Shown here in pieces: positions 43,622-52,451 of a stretch of DNA of 64,000 bases. Both the position numbers and the translations under genes were made by a program. Origin of the DNA: Rhodococcus sp. 4CII (GTDB lineage Bacteria; Actinomycetota; Actinomycetes; Mycobacteriales; Mycobacteriaceae); the NCBI RefSeq assembly GCF_014256275.1, contig NZ_JACCFE010000002.1, forward strand, positions 3,824,001 to 3,888,000. The letters are read 5' to 3'. The notes beneath the pieces were generated by a model. It saw only the letters and a list, made by a program, of their open reading frames with translations. It was not told the DNA's origin and ran no database searches. The stretch's first letter is position 1. Each line of letters starts with the position of its first letter.

Positions 43622-44457
43622 TTCGCGTCGTGCTGATTCGCGTCGTGCTGATCGCGGTCGCGCTGGTCGCCCTGCTGATCGCCGCCGCATGGGTGCTGCA
43701 ACGAAAACTGATCTACTACCCCGACACCACCCCGGCGCCGCCCGCGGGCCGGCTGATCGCCGGGGCGGAGGACGTCACGCTGACCACGTCGGACGGTCTC
43801 GAACTCGGTGCCTGGTACGTCCCACCCGCGGTGGTCGGGGAGCCGCGCATGACCGTCCTCGTGGCCGCCGGGAACGCCGGCAACCGGGCCGACCGGGCGC
43901 TGCTGGCCTCGGATCTCGCCGCCGCGGGTTTCGCCACGATGCTCTTCGACTACCGCGGGTACGGCGGCAACCCCGGTCACCCCAGCGAGGAGGGGCTGGC
44001 CCTCGACGTCCGCGCCGCTCGCCGGTACCTCGTCGACGAACGTCGCGTTCCGCCGGAGCGTCTGCTCTACTTCGGAGAGAGCCTCGGAACCGGCGTCGTC
44101 ACCGAACTCGCAACCGAGCACCCACCTGCGGGCCTGTTGCTCCGTTCCCCGTTCGTCGACCTCGCCGCCGTCGGAGGGCACCACTACCCGTTCCTGCCGG
44201 TCGGGTTGCTGCTGCGTGACCAATTCCCCGTCGCCGAACACGTCGCACACATCGACGTGCCCATCACCGTGGTCTACGGGACGGCGGACACCGTCGTGCC
44301 ACCGGAGCAGAGCGCCCGCGTGGCCGAATCGGCGCTCGGCGACGTCGACACCGTCGTGCTGGTGGGCGCGGGGCACAACGACGACGTCATGTTCGGCGGC
44401 CAGGAGATCGTCCGCGCCATCGTCGATCTCGCCGCGAGGGCGCTCCGCGCCCCGTGA
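43618..44457 (+). CDS. Membrane-anchored alpha/beta hydrolase (BEM46/YfhR-like)
   Basis: A 279-residue hydrolase. One N-terminal transmembrane helix (about 3-27, LIRVVLIAVALVALLIAAAW) precedes an alpha/beta-hydrolase domain with DYRGYGGNPG, the nucleophile elbow GESLGTG, the acid in VYGTADTVVP, and the His in GAGHNDD. This matches BEM46/ABHD13-type serine hydrolases of unknown substrate. The start ATG overlaps the PHP gene stop, so the two are translated together. The 3' end runs into a copy of the palindromic repeat. Confidence 0.86.
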   Translation: MIRVVLIRVVLIAVALVALLIAAAWVLQRKLIYYPDTTPAPPAGRLIAGAEDVTLTTSDGLELGAWYVPPAVVGEPRMTVLVAAGNAGNRADRALLASDLAAAGFATMLFDYRGYGGNPGHPSEEGLALDVRAARRYLVDERRVPPERLLYFGESLGTGVVTELATEHPPAGLLLRSPFVDLAAVGGHHYPFLPVGLLLRDQFPVAEHVAHIDVPITVVYGTADTVVPPEQSARVAESALGDVDTVVLVGAGHNDDVMFGGQEIVRAIVDLAARALRAP

Positions 44458-44507
44458 GCCTTTTTGGTAGCTGGAACTACCTAAAGGGCGCACCGGCGCG
44501 TCAGCGC
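44440..44507. repeat. Dispersed palindromic repeat, copy 1
   Basis: A long imperfect palindrome with the centre GGTAGCTGGAACTACC and outer CCTTT/AAAGG and GCGC-rich arms. It overlaps the 3' ends of the alpha/beta hydrolase (stop at 44457) and the convergent lutC (stop at 44501). This is the most diverged of four copies and the only one nested in coding sequence on both sides. Confidence 0.75.
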
Positions 44508-45112
44508 ACTATGACCACGTCCAGCGTCCGCGGACCGTGGACGCCCTCGACACGGTTGAGTTCGATATCGCTGGTGGCGCTGGGGCCGCTGATGAACGTC
44601 AGCGGCTTCGCCGGATCGAGGGTTTGGAACGCCTGCGGCACGGTGTCGACGATCTGATCGGTGCGCACGATGCAGATGTGGTGGTCCGGGACCAGGGTCA
44701 GCGCCCGCCGTCCCTGGCCCGGCCCACCGTCGAGCACGATGGTCCCGGTGGCGGCGATCCCGAGGGTGCACCCGGTGACCACGACGTCGAGTGCGTCGAG
44801 TTCGAGCGTCGACAGTGTGGTGGGTGCCCCGTCGACGACGACGTCCCGCCGGGGCCGCCACGACTGCGGCAGGTCCGGTGGCACGACGGCACGCGCCCCG
44901 TCCGCGATCAGCCCGGTGACGACCTCGGCGACGGTGCTCTCGTCGGCGCGATGGACCTGCGCGCGATAGTCGTCGACGGTGTGGGCGAACAACTCGACGT
45001 TCCCGGGACCGGACGCGGGCGCGCGGTGGTAGTCGCGGGGAATCGGTTCGGGTGCAGTCGCTTCCGTGAGCGCCGAACGGATCCGGGACAGTATCTCTTC
45101 GCGTGCGGTCAT
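44501..45112 (-). CDS. lutC: LutC, lactate utilisation protein (LUD domain)
   Basis: A 203-residue LUD-domain protein with an N-terminal helical region (TAREEILSRIRSAL) and the LUD core ALDVVVTGCTLGIAATGTIVLDGG, followed by LVPDHHICIVRTDQIVDTVPQA and SATSDIELNRVEGVHGPR. LutABC together oxidise L-lactate to pyruvate in place of a flavin lactate dehydrogenase. The ATG at 45112 overlaps the lutB stop. It is the last gene of the lut operon. Confidence 0.93.
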   Translation of the reverse strand: MTAREEILSRIRSALTEATAPEPIPRDYHRAPASGPGNVELFAHTVDDYRAQVHRADESTVAEVVTGLIADGARAVVPPDLPQSWRPRRDVVVDGAPTTLSTLELDALDVVVTGCTLGIAATGTIVLDGGPGQGRRALTLVPDHHICIVRTDQIVDTVPQAFQTLDPAKPLTFISGPSATSDIELNRVEGVHGPRTLDVVIVR

Positions 45113-46590
45113 CGTGTCGTGTCCTCGTGAGTGCGGGCCCACCATTGCCGGAACGTTTCCTTCGGCGGGGCGGGCAGGTCGCGGCTCGCCGTCCATTTCG
45201 ACGCCGGGTACGGCAGCGACGTGATGCGTCCCTTCTTTCCGCCCAGCACCCGGCCGACCTTGGACACGGTCTCCACGGCGGCGAACCGCTTCTCCGACCC
45301 CATCACGAAGCCCGCCGCCTTCATCGCCAGGTCCTGGCCGCCCGGGAGTCCGCGCCGCTCCGAGTCGACCTGTTCCGCGCGCAGGTGAACGAGGATGCCG
45401 GGGATGTCGATGCGCACGGGGCAGGCGTCGAAGCAGGCGCCGCACAACGTCGACGCGTACGGCAGGGACGCATTCGGGTCGTCGTGACCGGTGGTCCCGG
45501 TGAGTTGCGGGCTGAGGATCGCGCCGATCGGACCCGGATACACCGACCCGTACGCGTGCCCGCCCGCCCGCTCGTAGACCGGGCACACGTTCAGGCACGC
45601 GCTGCAGCGGATGCAGTGCAGCGCGGACCGCCCGACATCGTCCGCGAGGACGTTGGTGCGTCCGTTGTCGAGGAGGACGACGTGGAAGTTCTGCGGCCCG
45701 TCACCGGGATGCACCCCCGTCCACATGGACGTGTACGGGTTCATCCGCTCGGCGGTGGACGACCGGGGAAGTAGTTGCATGAACACCTCCAGGTCGGTGA
45801 ACGACGGCACCAGTTTCTCGATGCCCATCAGCGTGATGAGGGTGTCGGGGAGGGTCAGGCACATCCGTCCGTTGCCCTCCGACTCCACCACCGCCAGCGT
45901 CCCGGTCTCCGCGACGCCGAAGTTCGCACCGCTGACGGCGACCTTGGCGGACAGGAATTTTCGCCGAAGGTGCGCCCGGGCGGCCATTGCCAGCGCCCGC
46001 GGGTCGTCGGTGATGTCCGGGTCGATGCCGGGCATCGCTTTCAGGAAGATCTCCCGGATCTCGGCGCGGTTGCGGTGAATGGCGGGGACGAGGATGTGGC
46101 TCGGCTTGTCTTCGCCGAGTTGGACGATGAGTTCGGCGAGGTCGGTCTCGATCGCCGCGATTCCGTTCTCTTCGAGGTGCTCGTTGAGGCCGGTCTCCTG
46201 GGTGGCCATGGACTTGACCTTCACGACCTCGTCGGAGCCGGTGGCCCGGACGAGGTCGGTGACGACCCGGTTCGCCTCCTCTGCGTCGCGCGCCCAGTGG
46301 ACGGCGCCGCCGCGGGCGGTGACGTTCTCCTCGAACTGCACGAGCAGTTCGGGGAGCCGGGCCATCACGTCCGCCTTCAGGGCACTGCCCGCCCGCCGCA
46401 GGTCCTCCCAGTCGTCGACCTCGGCGACCGCGGCGATCCGCTTGTTGCGGATGGTGGTGGTGGCGGCGCCGAGATTGGCCCGCAGCTGGGTGTCGGCGAG
46501 GGATTTCCGTGCGGCGTCGGGGAAAGACTCCGTGCCCCGGATGTTTCCGGCGCCCGCTTGGAAGGTGGGTGTTCCGAGGAACGTGGTCAT
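45109..46590 (-). CDS. lutB: LutB, iron-sulfur lactate utilisation protein
   Basis: A 493-residue protein with a LUD domain (about 60-300, containing VAVSGANFGVAETGTLAVVESE) and a ferredoxin-type region with two 4Fe-4S motifs, CIRCSACLNVCPVY and CGACFDACPVRIDIP, plus the C-terminal DUF3390-like segment. It forms the electron-transfer core of the LutABC L-lactate oxidation complex. The start overlaps the lutA stop by ATGA, and its own stop overlaps lutC. All three are co-translated. Confidence 0.94.
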   Translation of the reverse strand: MTTFLGTPTFQAGAGNIRGTESFPDAARKSLADTQLRANLGAATTTIRNKRIAAVAEVDDWEDLRRAGSALKADVMARLPELLVQFEENVTARGGAVHWARDAEEANRVVTDLVRATGSDEVVKVKSMATQETGLNEHLEENGIAAIETDLAELIVQLGEDKPSHILVPAIHRNRAEIREIFLKAMPGIDPDITDDPRALAMAARAHLRRKFLSAKVAVSGANFGVAETGTLAVVESEGNGRMCLTLPDTLITLMGIEKLVPSFTDLEVFMQLLPRSSTAERMNPYTSMWTGVHPGDGPQNFHVVLLDNGRTNVLADDVGRSALHCIRCSACLNVCPVYERAGGHAYGSVYPGPIGAILSPQLTGTTGHDDPNASLPYASTLCGACFDACPVRIDIPGILVHLRAEQVDSERRGLPGGQDLAMKAAGFVMGSEKRFAAVETVSKVGRVLGGKKGRITSLPYPASKWTASRDLPAPPKETFRQWWARTHEDTTR

Positions 46591-47342
46591 GCGGGGCTCC
46601 CGATCTTCTCTGTGCTCGCCAGGATCTCGGCGAGATGGACGGTGCGGACGCCGCTGCGCAGGCGGGACAGTCCGCCGCCGATGTGCATGAGGCAGGACGA
46701 GTCGCCGGCGCTGCACACCTCGGCGCCGGTGCTCAGGACGTTGCCCATCTTGTCGGCGAGCATCGCGGTCGACGTCTCGGAATTCTTCAGCGCGAACGTT
46801 CCGCCGAAACCGCAACACGATTCGGCCGCGGGGAGTTCGATCAGGGTCATCCCGCGCACCGCGCGCAGCAGTTGCAGCGGTTTGTCGGCGACGCGCAGCA
46901 TCCGCAGCGAGTGGCACGTCGGGTGGTACGTCACCCGGTGCGGGTAGTAGGCGCCGACGTCGGTGACGCCGAGGACGTCGACGAGCAGTTCGGACAGCTC
47001 GTACGTCCGGGACGCGATCTCCTCGGCGCGCGACGCCAGCGATTCGTCCCCGTACCGGCGGGCGACCATCGCGTGCTGGTGCCGGACAGATCCGACGCAC
47101 GACCCGGACGGGGCCACGGCGACGTCCCAGGAGGGTCCGCTCTCGAACGCCTCCACGTGGTGGCGCACGAGCGGCAGCGCCTCGGCCTGGTAGCCGGTGT
47201 TGACGTGCATCTGCCCGCAGCACGTCTGCTTGGGTGGGAACACGACCTCGTGGCCGAGCCGCTCGAGGAGGCGGACCGTGGCGGTGGCGCATTCGGGGAA
47301 CAGGGCGTCCGCCAGGCACGTGGCGAACAGGGCGATTCTCAT
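46587..47342 (-). CDS. lutA: LutA, cysteine-rich (CCG) lactate utilisation protein
   Basis: A 251-residue protein with two CCG cysteine-rich domains: the first around FPPKQTCCGQMHVNTGY, the second around YHPTCHSLRML and LPAAESCCGFGGTFALKN. LutA/YkgE-type subunits bind iron-sulfur clusters and work with LutB and LutC in lactate oxidation. It is the first gene of the operon. The ATG at 47342 lies 79 bases from the divergent FadR-type regulator, with two matching operators between them. Confidence 0.93.
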   Translation of the reverse strand: MRIALFATCLADALFPECATATVRLLERLGHEVVFPPKQTCCGQMHVNTGYQAEALPLVRHHVEAFESGPSWDVAVAPSGSCVGSVRHQHAMVARRYGDESLASRAEEIASRTYELSELLVDVLGVTDVGAYYPHRVTYHPTCHSLRMLRVADKPLQLLRAVRGMTLIELPAAESCCGFGGTFALKNSETSTAMLADKMGNVLSTGAEVCSAGDSSCLMHIGGGLSRLRSGVRTVHLAEILASTEKIGSPA

Positions 47343-47367
47343 CGGGTACTCCAACCGGGCTGGGCTG

Positions 47368-47402
47368 TGGTCTGACCACGGTAGCGCACTGTGGTCAGAC
47401 CA
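47368..47402. promoter_or_regulatory. Tandem FadR/LldR-type operators
   Basis: TGGTCTGACCA (47368-47378) and TGGTCAGACCA (47392-47402), two near-identical palindromes fitting the GntR/FadR consensus TNGTNNNACNA. Their centres are 24 bases apart. They lie between the divergent lutA and regulator starts and can control both. Confidence 0.85.
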
Positions 47403-47421
47403 CACCAGGTAAACTTCGATC

Positions 47422-48105
47422 GTGCGCACACACGAGGTCGTCCTGCACCGCATCGAGCAGGATCTGGCGGCCGGCAAACTCACCGTCGGCGGTCGTCTAC
47501 CCGCCGAACGGGCGCTCGCGGAGGAACTCGGCGTCGGACGCTCGTCCGTCCGCGAGGCCATGCGCGTGCTCGAGGCGATGGGCATCGTGCGCACGGCGGT
47601 CGGATCGGGTCCGGACGCCGGCGCGATCGTGGCCGCCGACCCGGCCGCGTCCATCGGCGCCGCCCTCAGGCTGCACATGGCGACGCGCACGCTGCCGATC
47701 CGCGACGTCGTCCAGACCCGCACGCTGCTCGAGTCGTGGGCGGTGCAGGAGGCCGCCGAACGGTCCCGCGACCTCGACTTCTCCGCCCTCGACACGCTCC
47801 TCGACGCGATGGATGACGAGGGCCTCTCCCCGGAGGCGTTCCACCGGCTCGATGCCGACCTGCACGTCGCGATGGCCGGTCTCGCGGGCAACGTCCTCGT
47901 CGAGGCGATGATGGCCTCGCTCCGCGACTCCATCCACGGCTACGTCATGGACGCCGTTCCTCTGCTCGACGACTGGCCCGCGGTCGCAAGGGGCCTGCGC
48001 TGCGAGCACCGCGGCATCGTCACCGCCCTGCGTTCCGGGCACGGCACCGAGGCCGCCCGTCTCGTGCGGGAGCACATCGAGGGCTTCTACGGGCTGATCC
48101 AGTAG
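47422..48105 (+). CDS. GntR/FadR-family regulator of the lut operon
   Basis: A 227-residue FadR-subfamily GntR regulator: winged helix-turn-helix (about 5-72, GGRLPAERALAEELGVGRSS and REAMRVLEAMGIV) and an all-helical FCD effector domain (about 85-220) with the metal-ligand pattern RLDADLHVAMAG. The start is GTG 47422. The two FadR-type palindromes upstream and the divergent lutABC operon indicate a lactate-responsive regulator like LldR/LutR. Its stop directly abuts a palindromic repeat. Confidence 0.88.
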   Translation: MRTHEVVLHRIEQDLAAGKLTVGGRLPAERALAEELGVGRSSVREAMRVLEAMGIVRTAVGSGPDAGAIVAADPAASIGAALRLHMATRTLPIRDVVQTRTLLESWAVQEAAERSRDLDFSALDTLLDAMDDEGLSPEAFHRLDADLHVAMAGLAGNVLVEAMMASLRDSIHGYVMDAVPLLDDWPAVARGLRCEHRGIVTALRSGHGTEAARLVREHIEGFYGLIQ

Positions 48106-48172
48106 GCGCTGCGCGCCCGTGCGCCTTTGTGGTTGCTCCAGCTACCAGAAAGGCGCACGAGCGCGAAGCGCC
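48105..48172. repeat. Dispersed palindromic repeat, copy 2
   Basis: A 68-base palindrome: outer arms GGCGCTGCGCGC / GCGCGAAGCGCC, inner CGTGCGCCTTT / AAAGGCGCACG, and a centre with GCTCCAGC. It fills exactly the gap between the stop codons of the lut regulator and the convergent GntR gene. Confidence 0.85.
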
Positions 48173-48871
48173 TCAGTACGCCTCCAGGATCTGCGCCTCG
48201 GCGTCTTCGAGGTAGGTCTTGAGTAGCTGACCTGCGGCTTCGGTGTTGCCGACCGCCAGGGCGTCGTAGATTTCGTGGTTACGGGTGAGGTAGGGCCCGT
48301 GGAATCGGTGGGCGTCGTCCATGACGTGGAAGACGAGCCGCGCCTCATTCCACACGCTGCGCATCAGTTCGTCGATGCGGCTGCTGTTGTTGAGGCTCGC
48401 GAGGGCGCTGTGGAAGTAGATGTCGGCAGTGCCGACACCGGTCCAGTCCTCGACGGCGTGGCGCTCGTCGGCGAGATCGAGGGCCTCGGCGACCCGGGAC
48501 AGGTCGCCGGTCTCGGGATCGAACCCGTTGACGCCGGCGCACTCGACGACGCGGCGGCAGATGTAGAGCTCGGTGATGTCCTCGGCCGTGGGGACGCGGA
48601 CGAAGACGCCGCGGTTGAGTTCGTGCGCCACCAGGCGGTCTTCGATCAGGATCTGGAAGGCCTCGCGCACGGTGTTGCGGGAGACGTCGAGGGCGGCGCA
48701 GATGTCGGGCTCGGAGAGTCTCGCGCCAGGCCGGAACGTTCCGTCGATGATCTCTTCACGCAAAATTCCCGCCACCCGGGTGGTCCTGCTGGTGCGTTCG
48801 AGCAGGCCACGGTGAGCGGCCAGGCGGGAATGCGCATCGCCGCGAAGGGAATTCGAGCTGGTCAAGTCCAC
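48173..48871 (-). CDS. GntR-family regulator of the 5-oxoproline operon
   Basis: A 232-residue GntR/FadR-type regulator: helix-turn-helix (about 25-95, GARLSEPDICAALDVSRNTV) and FCD domain (about 100-225, with Asp/His metal ligands TADIYFHSALA and LTRNHEIYDAL). It is divergent from the MFS-ycsI-pxpABC-gdh operon, and inverted repeats lie between them, so it probably senses 5-oxoproline, glutamate or a relative. GTG 48871 follows GAGGA with almost no spacing; the TTG two codons on (48865) is better spaced and may be the true start. Confidence 0.87.
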   Translation of the reverse strand: MDLTSSNSLRGDAHSRLAAHRGLLERTSRTTRVAGILREEIIDGTFRPGARLSEPDICAALDVSRNTVREAFQILIEDRLVAHELNRGVFVRVPTAEDITELYICRRVVECAGVNGFDPETGDLSRVAEALDLADERHAVEDWTGVGTADIYFHSALASLNNSSRIDELMRSVWNEARLVFHVMDDAHRFHGPYLTRNHEIYDALAVGNTEAAGQLLKTYLEDAEAQILEAY

Positions 48872-48936
48872 TCCTCAGGTTCGATCTCGACCGCAATCAT
48901 AGATGTGAGCTCGGCTCCGCGATGTCTTCCATGTTA

Positions 48937-48967
48937 AACGATCCTCTCAGGGTATTGCAGGATCGTT
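48937..48967. promoter_or_regulatory. GntR operator candidate
   Basis: Nine-base perfect inverted repeat AACGATCCT (48937-48945) / AGGATCGTT (48959-48967), with a further GAACGAT immediately after, all 50-80 bases before the MFS start. It is the only strong dyad in the divergent promoter region. Confidence 0.65.
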
Positions 48968-49018
48968 GAACGATTTGTAACGTGAGGGCGGTTACATCCC
49001 TTCTTCAGGCGAGGTGCC

Positions 49019-50287
49019 ATGACCACAGATACACAGACCGAGGTCGCGCAGGTGCGCCCCTTCGACTGGTTCCGCACCCTCGGGCCGAAGGGAAAAAGAG
49101 CCTTCGTCGGGGCGTTCGGCGGATACGGGCTCGACTCCTACGACTTCCAGGTCCTCCCGCTGGGCCTCGCGGCGATCGCCGCCTACTTCGGCCTCACCAC
49201 CGGTCAGGCGGGCCTGCTGACGACGGTGACGCTGGTGGTGTCCGCGCTCGGCGGAGCCCTCGCCGGAGTCCTCGTCGACAAGATCGGCCGGGTCCGGACC
49301 CTGCAGGTCACCGTCGCGACATACACGGTCTTCACGGTGCTGTGCGGTTTCGCGCAGAACTTCGAGACCCTGCTCGTCTTCCGCGCCTTCCAGGGCCTCG
49401 GCTTCGGTGGTGAGTGGGCGGCGGGCGCGATCCTCGTGGCCGAGTACGCCCGCGCCGAGTACCGCGGCCGGGCCGTCGCCTTCGTGCAGAGTGCGTGGGC
49501 CGTCGGCTGGGCGCTGGCCGTCATCGTCTACACCATCGTCTTCCAGCTGTTCGACCCCGACGTCGCGTGGCGCGTGCTGTTCTTCACCGGTGTGCTGCCC
49601 GCCTTCCTCATCATCTGGGTCCGCCGGAATCTGAAGGACCCCGAGGTCGTCACGGAACGTCGTGAGTCCGCGGGCAAGGAGACCGGTTCGTTCGCCGCCA
49701 TCTTCCGCGGCCGGCTGATTCGCACCACCGTGTTCGCGTCGCTGCTGGCCACCGGCGTGCAGGGCGGCTACTACACGCTGGCGTCCTGGCTGCCGACGTT
49801 CCTCAAGAACTCGCGCGGACTCGACGTCGTCGGCACCGGCGGCTACCTGGCGATCCTCATCTCCGGCGCGTTCCTCGGCTACGTCAGCGGCGGCATCCTC
49901 ACCGACAAGCTGGGCCGCAAGCGGACCATGCAGCTGTTCGCGTTCCTGTCGGCGATCTTCATGGTCGGCTACACCCAGGTGCCCGAGGGCGCGAACACGC
50001 TGATCCTGATCCTGGGCTTCCCCCTCGGCTTCTGCACGTCGGCGATCTTCAGTGGCTTCGGATCGTTCCTGTCCGAGCTGTACCCGACGCACGCCCGCGG
50101 CACCGGCCAGGGCTTCACGTACAACTTCGGTCGCGCGGTCGGCGCCGTGTTCCCCGCGGTCGTGGGTTTCCTGGCCGCCACCCAGCTGGGGATCGGTGGC
50201 GCGATGATCTTCGGTGCCCTCGGCTACGCCATCGCCGTCATCGCCCTGTTCTTCCTCCCCGAGACCCGCGGGATCCAACTTGACTGA
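49019..50287 (+). CDS. MFS metabolite:H+ symporter, probable 5-oxoproline-pathway importer
   Basis: A 422-residue major-facilitator transporter of the sugar-porter-like metabolite:proton symporter type. It has LVDKIGRVRTL between helices 2 and 3, RAFQGLGFGGEWAAGAILVAEY in helix 4, LTDKLGRKRTM in the middle loop, and LSELYPTHARGTGQGFTYNFGR. The last motif is typical of acid symporters such as the ShiA/AAHS groups. It is first in an operon with ycsI-pxpABC-gdh, where it likely replaces the YcsG transporter of Bacillus. Probable cargo is 5-oxoproline or a related carboxylate; this is contextual. Confidence 0.87.
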   Translation: MTTDTQTEVAQVRPFDWFRTLGPKGKRAFVGAFGGYGLDSYDFQVLPLGLAAIAAYFGLTTGQAGLLTTVTLVVSALGGALAGVLVDKIGRVRTLQVTVATYTVFTVLCGFAQNFETLLVFRAFQGLGFGGEWAAGAILVAEYARAEYRGRAVAFVQSAWAVGWALAVIVYTIVFQLFDPDVAWRVLFFTGVLPAFLIIWVRRNLKDPEVVTERRESAGKETGSFAAIFRGRLIRTTVFASLLATGVQGGYYTLASWLPTFLKNSRGLDVVGTGGYLAILISGAFLGYVSGGILTDKLGRKRTMQLFAFLSAIFMVGYTQVPEGANTLILILGFPLGFCTSAIFSGFGSFLSELYPTHARGTGQGFTYNFGRAVGAVFPAVVGFLAATQLGIGGAMIFGALGYAIAVIALFFLPETRGIQLD

Positions 50288-51068
50288 CTCACCGACCGAC
50301 CTCCGCACCGCGTTCCGCTCGGGACGCATCACCCCGACCGCCGGTCTGGCACCCGGATTCGCCCAGACGAATCTCATCGCCGTCCCGGAGGACTGGGCCT
50401 ACGATCTCCTGCTGTTCACGCAGCGGAACCCCAAGCCGTGCCCCGTCCTCGACGTCGGCGACGTCGGTTCCCGGGAGACGATGCTCGCCCCCGGCGCCGA
50501 CATCACCACCGACCTGCCGCTGTACCGCGTGTGGAAGGACGGCGAACTGGCCGAGGAGACCGCGGACGTGTCGGCGCTCTGGCGGGACGACCTGGTCGCC
50601 TTCCACATCGGGTGCAGTTTCACGTTCGAGCACCCGGTGGCCGCCGCCGGCGTGCCGCTCCGGCATGTCGAGCAGGGCAGCAACGTCCCGATGTTCGTGA
50701 CCAACCGCGAATGCCGGACCGCCGGCCGGATGAGCGGACCGATGGTCGTGTCGATGCGCCCCGTTCCCGAACATCAGGTCGCGCTCGCGGCGTCGATCTC
50801 GGCACGGATGCCCGCCGTCCACGGTGGACCCGTGCACATCGGCGACCCCGCGGAACTCGGCATCGCCGATGTCACGGCCCCCGACTTCGGCGATCCGGTG
50901 ACGTTCGAGCCGGGCGACGTGCCGATGTTCTGGGCGTGCGGGGTCACGCCACAGGCGGCGGTGATGGCGTCGCGGTTGCCGTTCGCGATCACCCATGCGC
51001 CCGGGCACATGCTGATCACGGACACCCCGGACAGCGAGTACGTCCTGGAGGTCCCCGATGCGCATTGA
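50280..51068 (+). CDS. DUF1445/YcsI-family protein, D-glutamate cyclase-like
   Basis: A 262-residue protein of the DUF1445 (putative hydro-lyase, YcsI) family. Signatures are GRITPTAGLAPGFAQTNLIAVP at the start, FHIGCSFTFEHP, MFVTNRECRTAGRMSGPMVVSMRP, and FWACGVTPQAAVMAS. The mammalian homologue is D-glutamate cyclase, which forms 5-oxo-D-proline; in Bacillus ycsI neighbours the pxp genes, as here. A TTG at 50280 overlapping the MFS stop is the probable start, since no ATG or GTG fits and the family begins here. It overlaps pxpA by 11 bases. Confidence 0.83.
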   Translation: MTDSPTDLRTAFRSGRITPTAGLAPGFAQTNLIAVPEDWAYDLLLFTQRNPKPCPVLDVGDVGSRETMLAPGADITTDLPLYRVWKDGELAEETADVSALWRDDLVAFHIGCSFTFEHPVAAAGVPLRHVEQGSNVPMFVTNRECRTAGRMSGPMVVSMRPVPEHQVALAASISARMPAVHGGPVHIGDPAELGIADVTAPDFGDPVTFEPGDVPMFWACGVTPQAAVMASRLPFAITHAPGHMLITDTPDSEYVLEVPDAH

Positions 51069-51813
51069 CCTGAACTGCGACCTCGGTGAGGGCTTCGGGC
51101 AGTGGCGGCTCGCCGACGACGAGGCACTCCTCGACATCGTCACCAGCGCCAACATCGCCTGCGGATTTCACGCGGGAGATCCGATGATCATCCGCCGGGC
51201 CTGCGAGAACGCCGCCGCACGCGGAGTCGCGATCGGTGCGCACGTGGGGTTCCGGGACCTGGCCGGGTTCGGACGACGCGAACTCGGGGTGGCGCCCGCG
51301 GATCTGCGCGACGAGACGCTGTACCAGATCGGCGCGCTCGCCGGATTCGCCAGCGCCGCCGGATCCTCGGTGACCTACGTCAAACCGCATGGCGCGCTCT
51401 ACAATTCCGCGGCCCTCGACTACGAGCGGGCCGACGCGGTCGCGTCGGCCATCGACGAGTTCACCGAACCGCTCGCACTCATGGGCCCACCCGGCTCGCA
51501 GCTGCAACGCGCCGCGGAGGCCCACGGCATCGAGTTCGTGGCCGAAGGGTTCGCCGACCGCCGTTACACCGCCGCGGGCACCCTGACCCCGCGTTCGAGG
51601 CACGGCGCCGTCATCGACGATCCCGACGTCGCCGCCGCCCAGGCCGTACGGATGGTGTCGACCGGAACGGTGGAGTCGATCGACGGCGACGACGTCACAG
51701 TCTCGGTGCGCAGCATCTGCGTCCACGGCGACTCGCCCGGGTCCGTGCACACCGCGCGCCGGGTCCGTCACGCCCTGCAGAGTGCCGACGTCACGCTCGG
51801 ATCCTTCACATGA
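51058..51813 (+). CDS. pxpA: 5-oxoprolinase subunit PxpA (LamB/YcsF family)
   Basis: A 251-residue LamB/YcsF-family protein: MRIDLNCDLGEGFG at the start, ANIACGFHAGDPMIIRRAC, VGAHVGFRDLAGFGRR-like segment, YVKPHGALYN, and FADRRYTAAGTLTPRS. PxpA with PxpB and PxpC forms the bacterial ATP-dependent 5-oxoprolinase that opens 5-oxoproline to glutamate. It starts inside the end of ycsI and overlaps pxpB by ATGA, consistent with one coupled message. Confidence 0.94.
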   Translation: MRIDLNCDLGEGFGQWRLADDEALLDIVTSANIACGFHAGDPMIIRRACENAAARGVAIGAHVGFRDLAGFGRRELGVAPADLRDETLYQIGALAGFASAAGSSVTYVKPHGALYNSAALDYERADAVASAIDEFTEPLALMGPPGSQLQRAAEAHGIEFVAEGFADRRYTAAGTLTPRSRHGAVIDDPDVAAAQAVRMVSTGTVESIDGDDVTVSVRSICVHGDSPGSVHTARRVRHALQSADVTLGSFT

Positions 51814-52451
51814 CCACCGCCACCCGGATTCTCCCGGCGGGCACCCGCGCCCTGCTCGTCGAACTGGAGTCGGAACCCCAGGTCGTGTCGCTGACCGAAC
51901 GTCTCCGCCGCACCCCGGTGCCCGGGGTGGAGGACGTCCTTCCCGCGGCGCGCACCGTGCTCGTCACCACCGCGCCGCGGACCGACCTCGACGAGGTGCG
52001 CCGCGCGCTGCAAACGATGACCGTCGATCTCGACGACGCCGCCCACACCGGCGCGTCCGACACCGAACCGGTCACGATCCCCGTCCGCTACGACGGCGCC
52101 GATCTCGGCGACGTCGCCGACCATCTGCGGCTGAGTCGCGAGGACGTCATCGCCGCCCACACGTCCGCCGTCTGGCGCTGTGTGTTCATCGGATTCGCAC
52201 CGGGTTTCGGGTATCTGAGTTGCGGAGACGACCGGCTCACGGTGCCCCGCCGCGCCCAGTCCCGCACCGTGGTGCCCGCCGGTTCGGTGGCCCTCGCCGG
52301 CGGGTACGGCGCGGTGTATCCCCGGTCGTCGCCCGGCGGATGGCAGATCATCGGAACCACGGACTCCCCGATGTGGAACCTCGACGCGCAACCCCCGGCG
52401 CTGCTGCAACCGGGACGTCGCGTCCGATTCGTCGACGAGGCAACACTGTGA
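51810..52451 (+). CDS. pxpB: 5-oxoprolinase subunit PxpB (KipI family)
   Basis: A 213-residue KipI-family (carboxyltransferase domain 1) protein: ILPAGTRALLVELES, IPVRYDGADLGDVADHL, FIGFAPGFGYLSCGDDRL, and SVALAGGYGAVYPRSSPGGW. In Bacillus the homologue was first described as an inhibitor of kinase KipA; its core role is as 5-oxoprolinase subunit. It overlaps pxpA and pxpC at its ends. Confidence 0.94.
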   Translation: MTTATRILPAGTRALLVELESEPQVVSLTERLRRTPVPGVEDVLPAARTVLVTTAPRTDLDEVRRALQTMTVDLDDAAHTGASDTEPVTIPVRYDGADLGDVADHLRLSREDVIAAHTSAVWRCVFIGFAPGFGYLSCGDDRLTVPRRAQSRTVVPAGSVALAGGYGAVYPRSSPGGWQIIGTTDSPMWNLDAQPPALLQPGRRVRFVDEATL

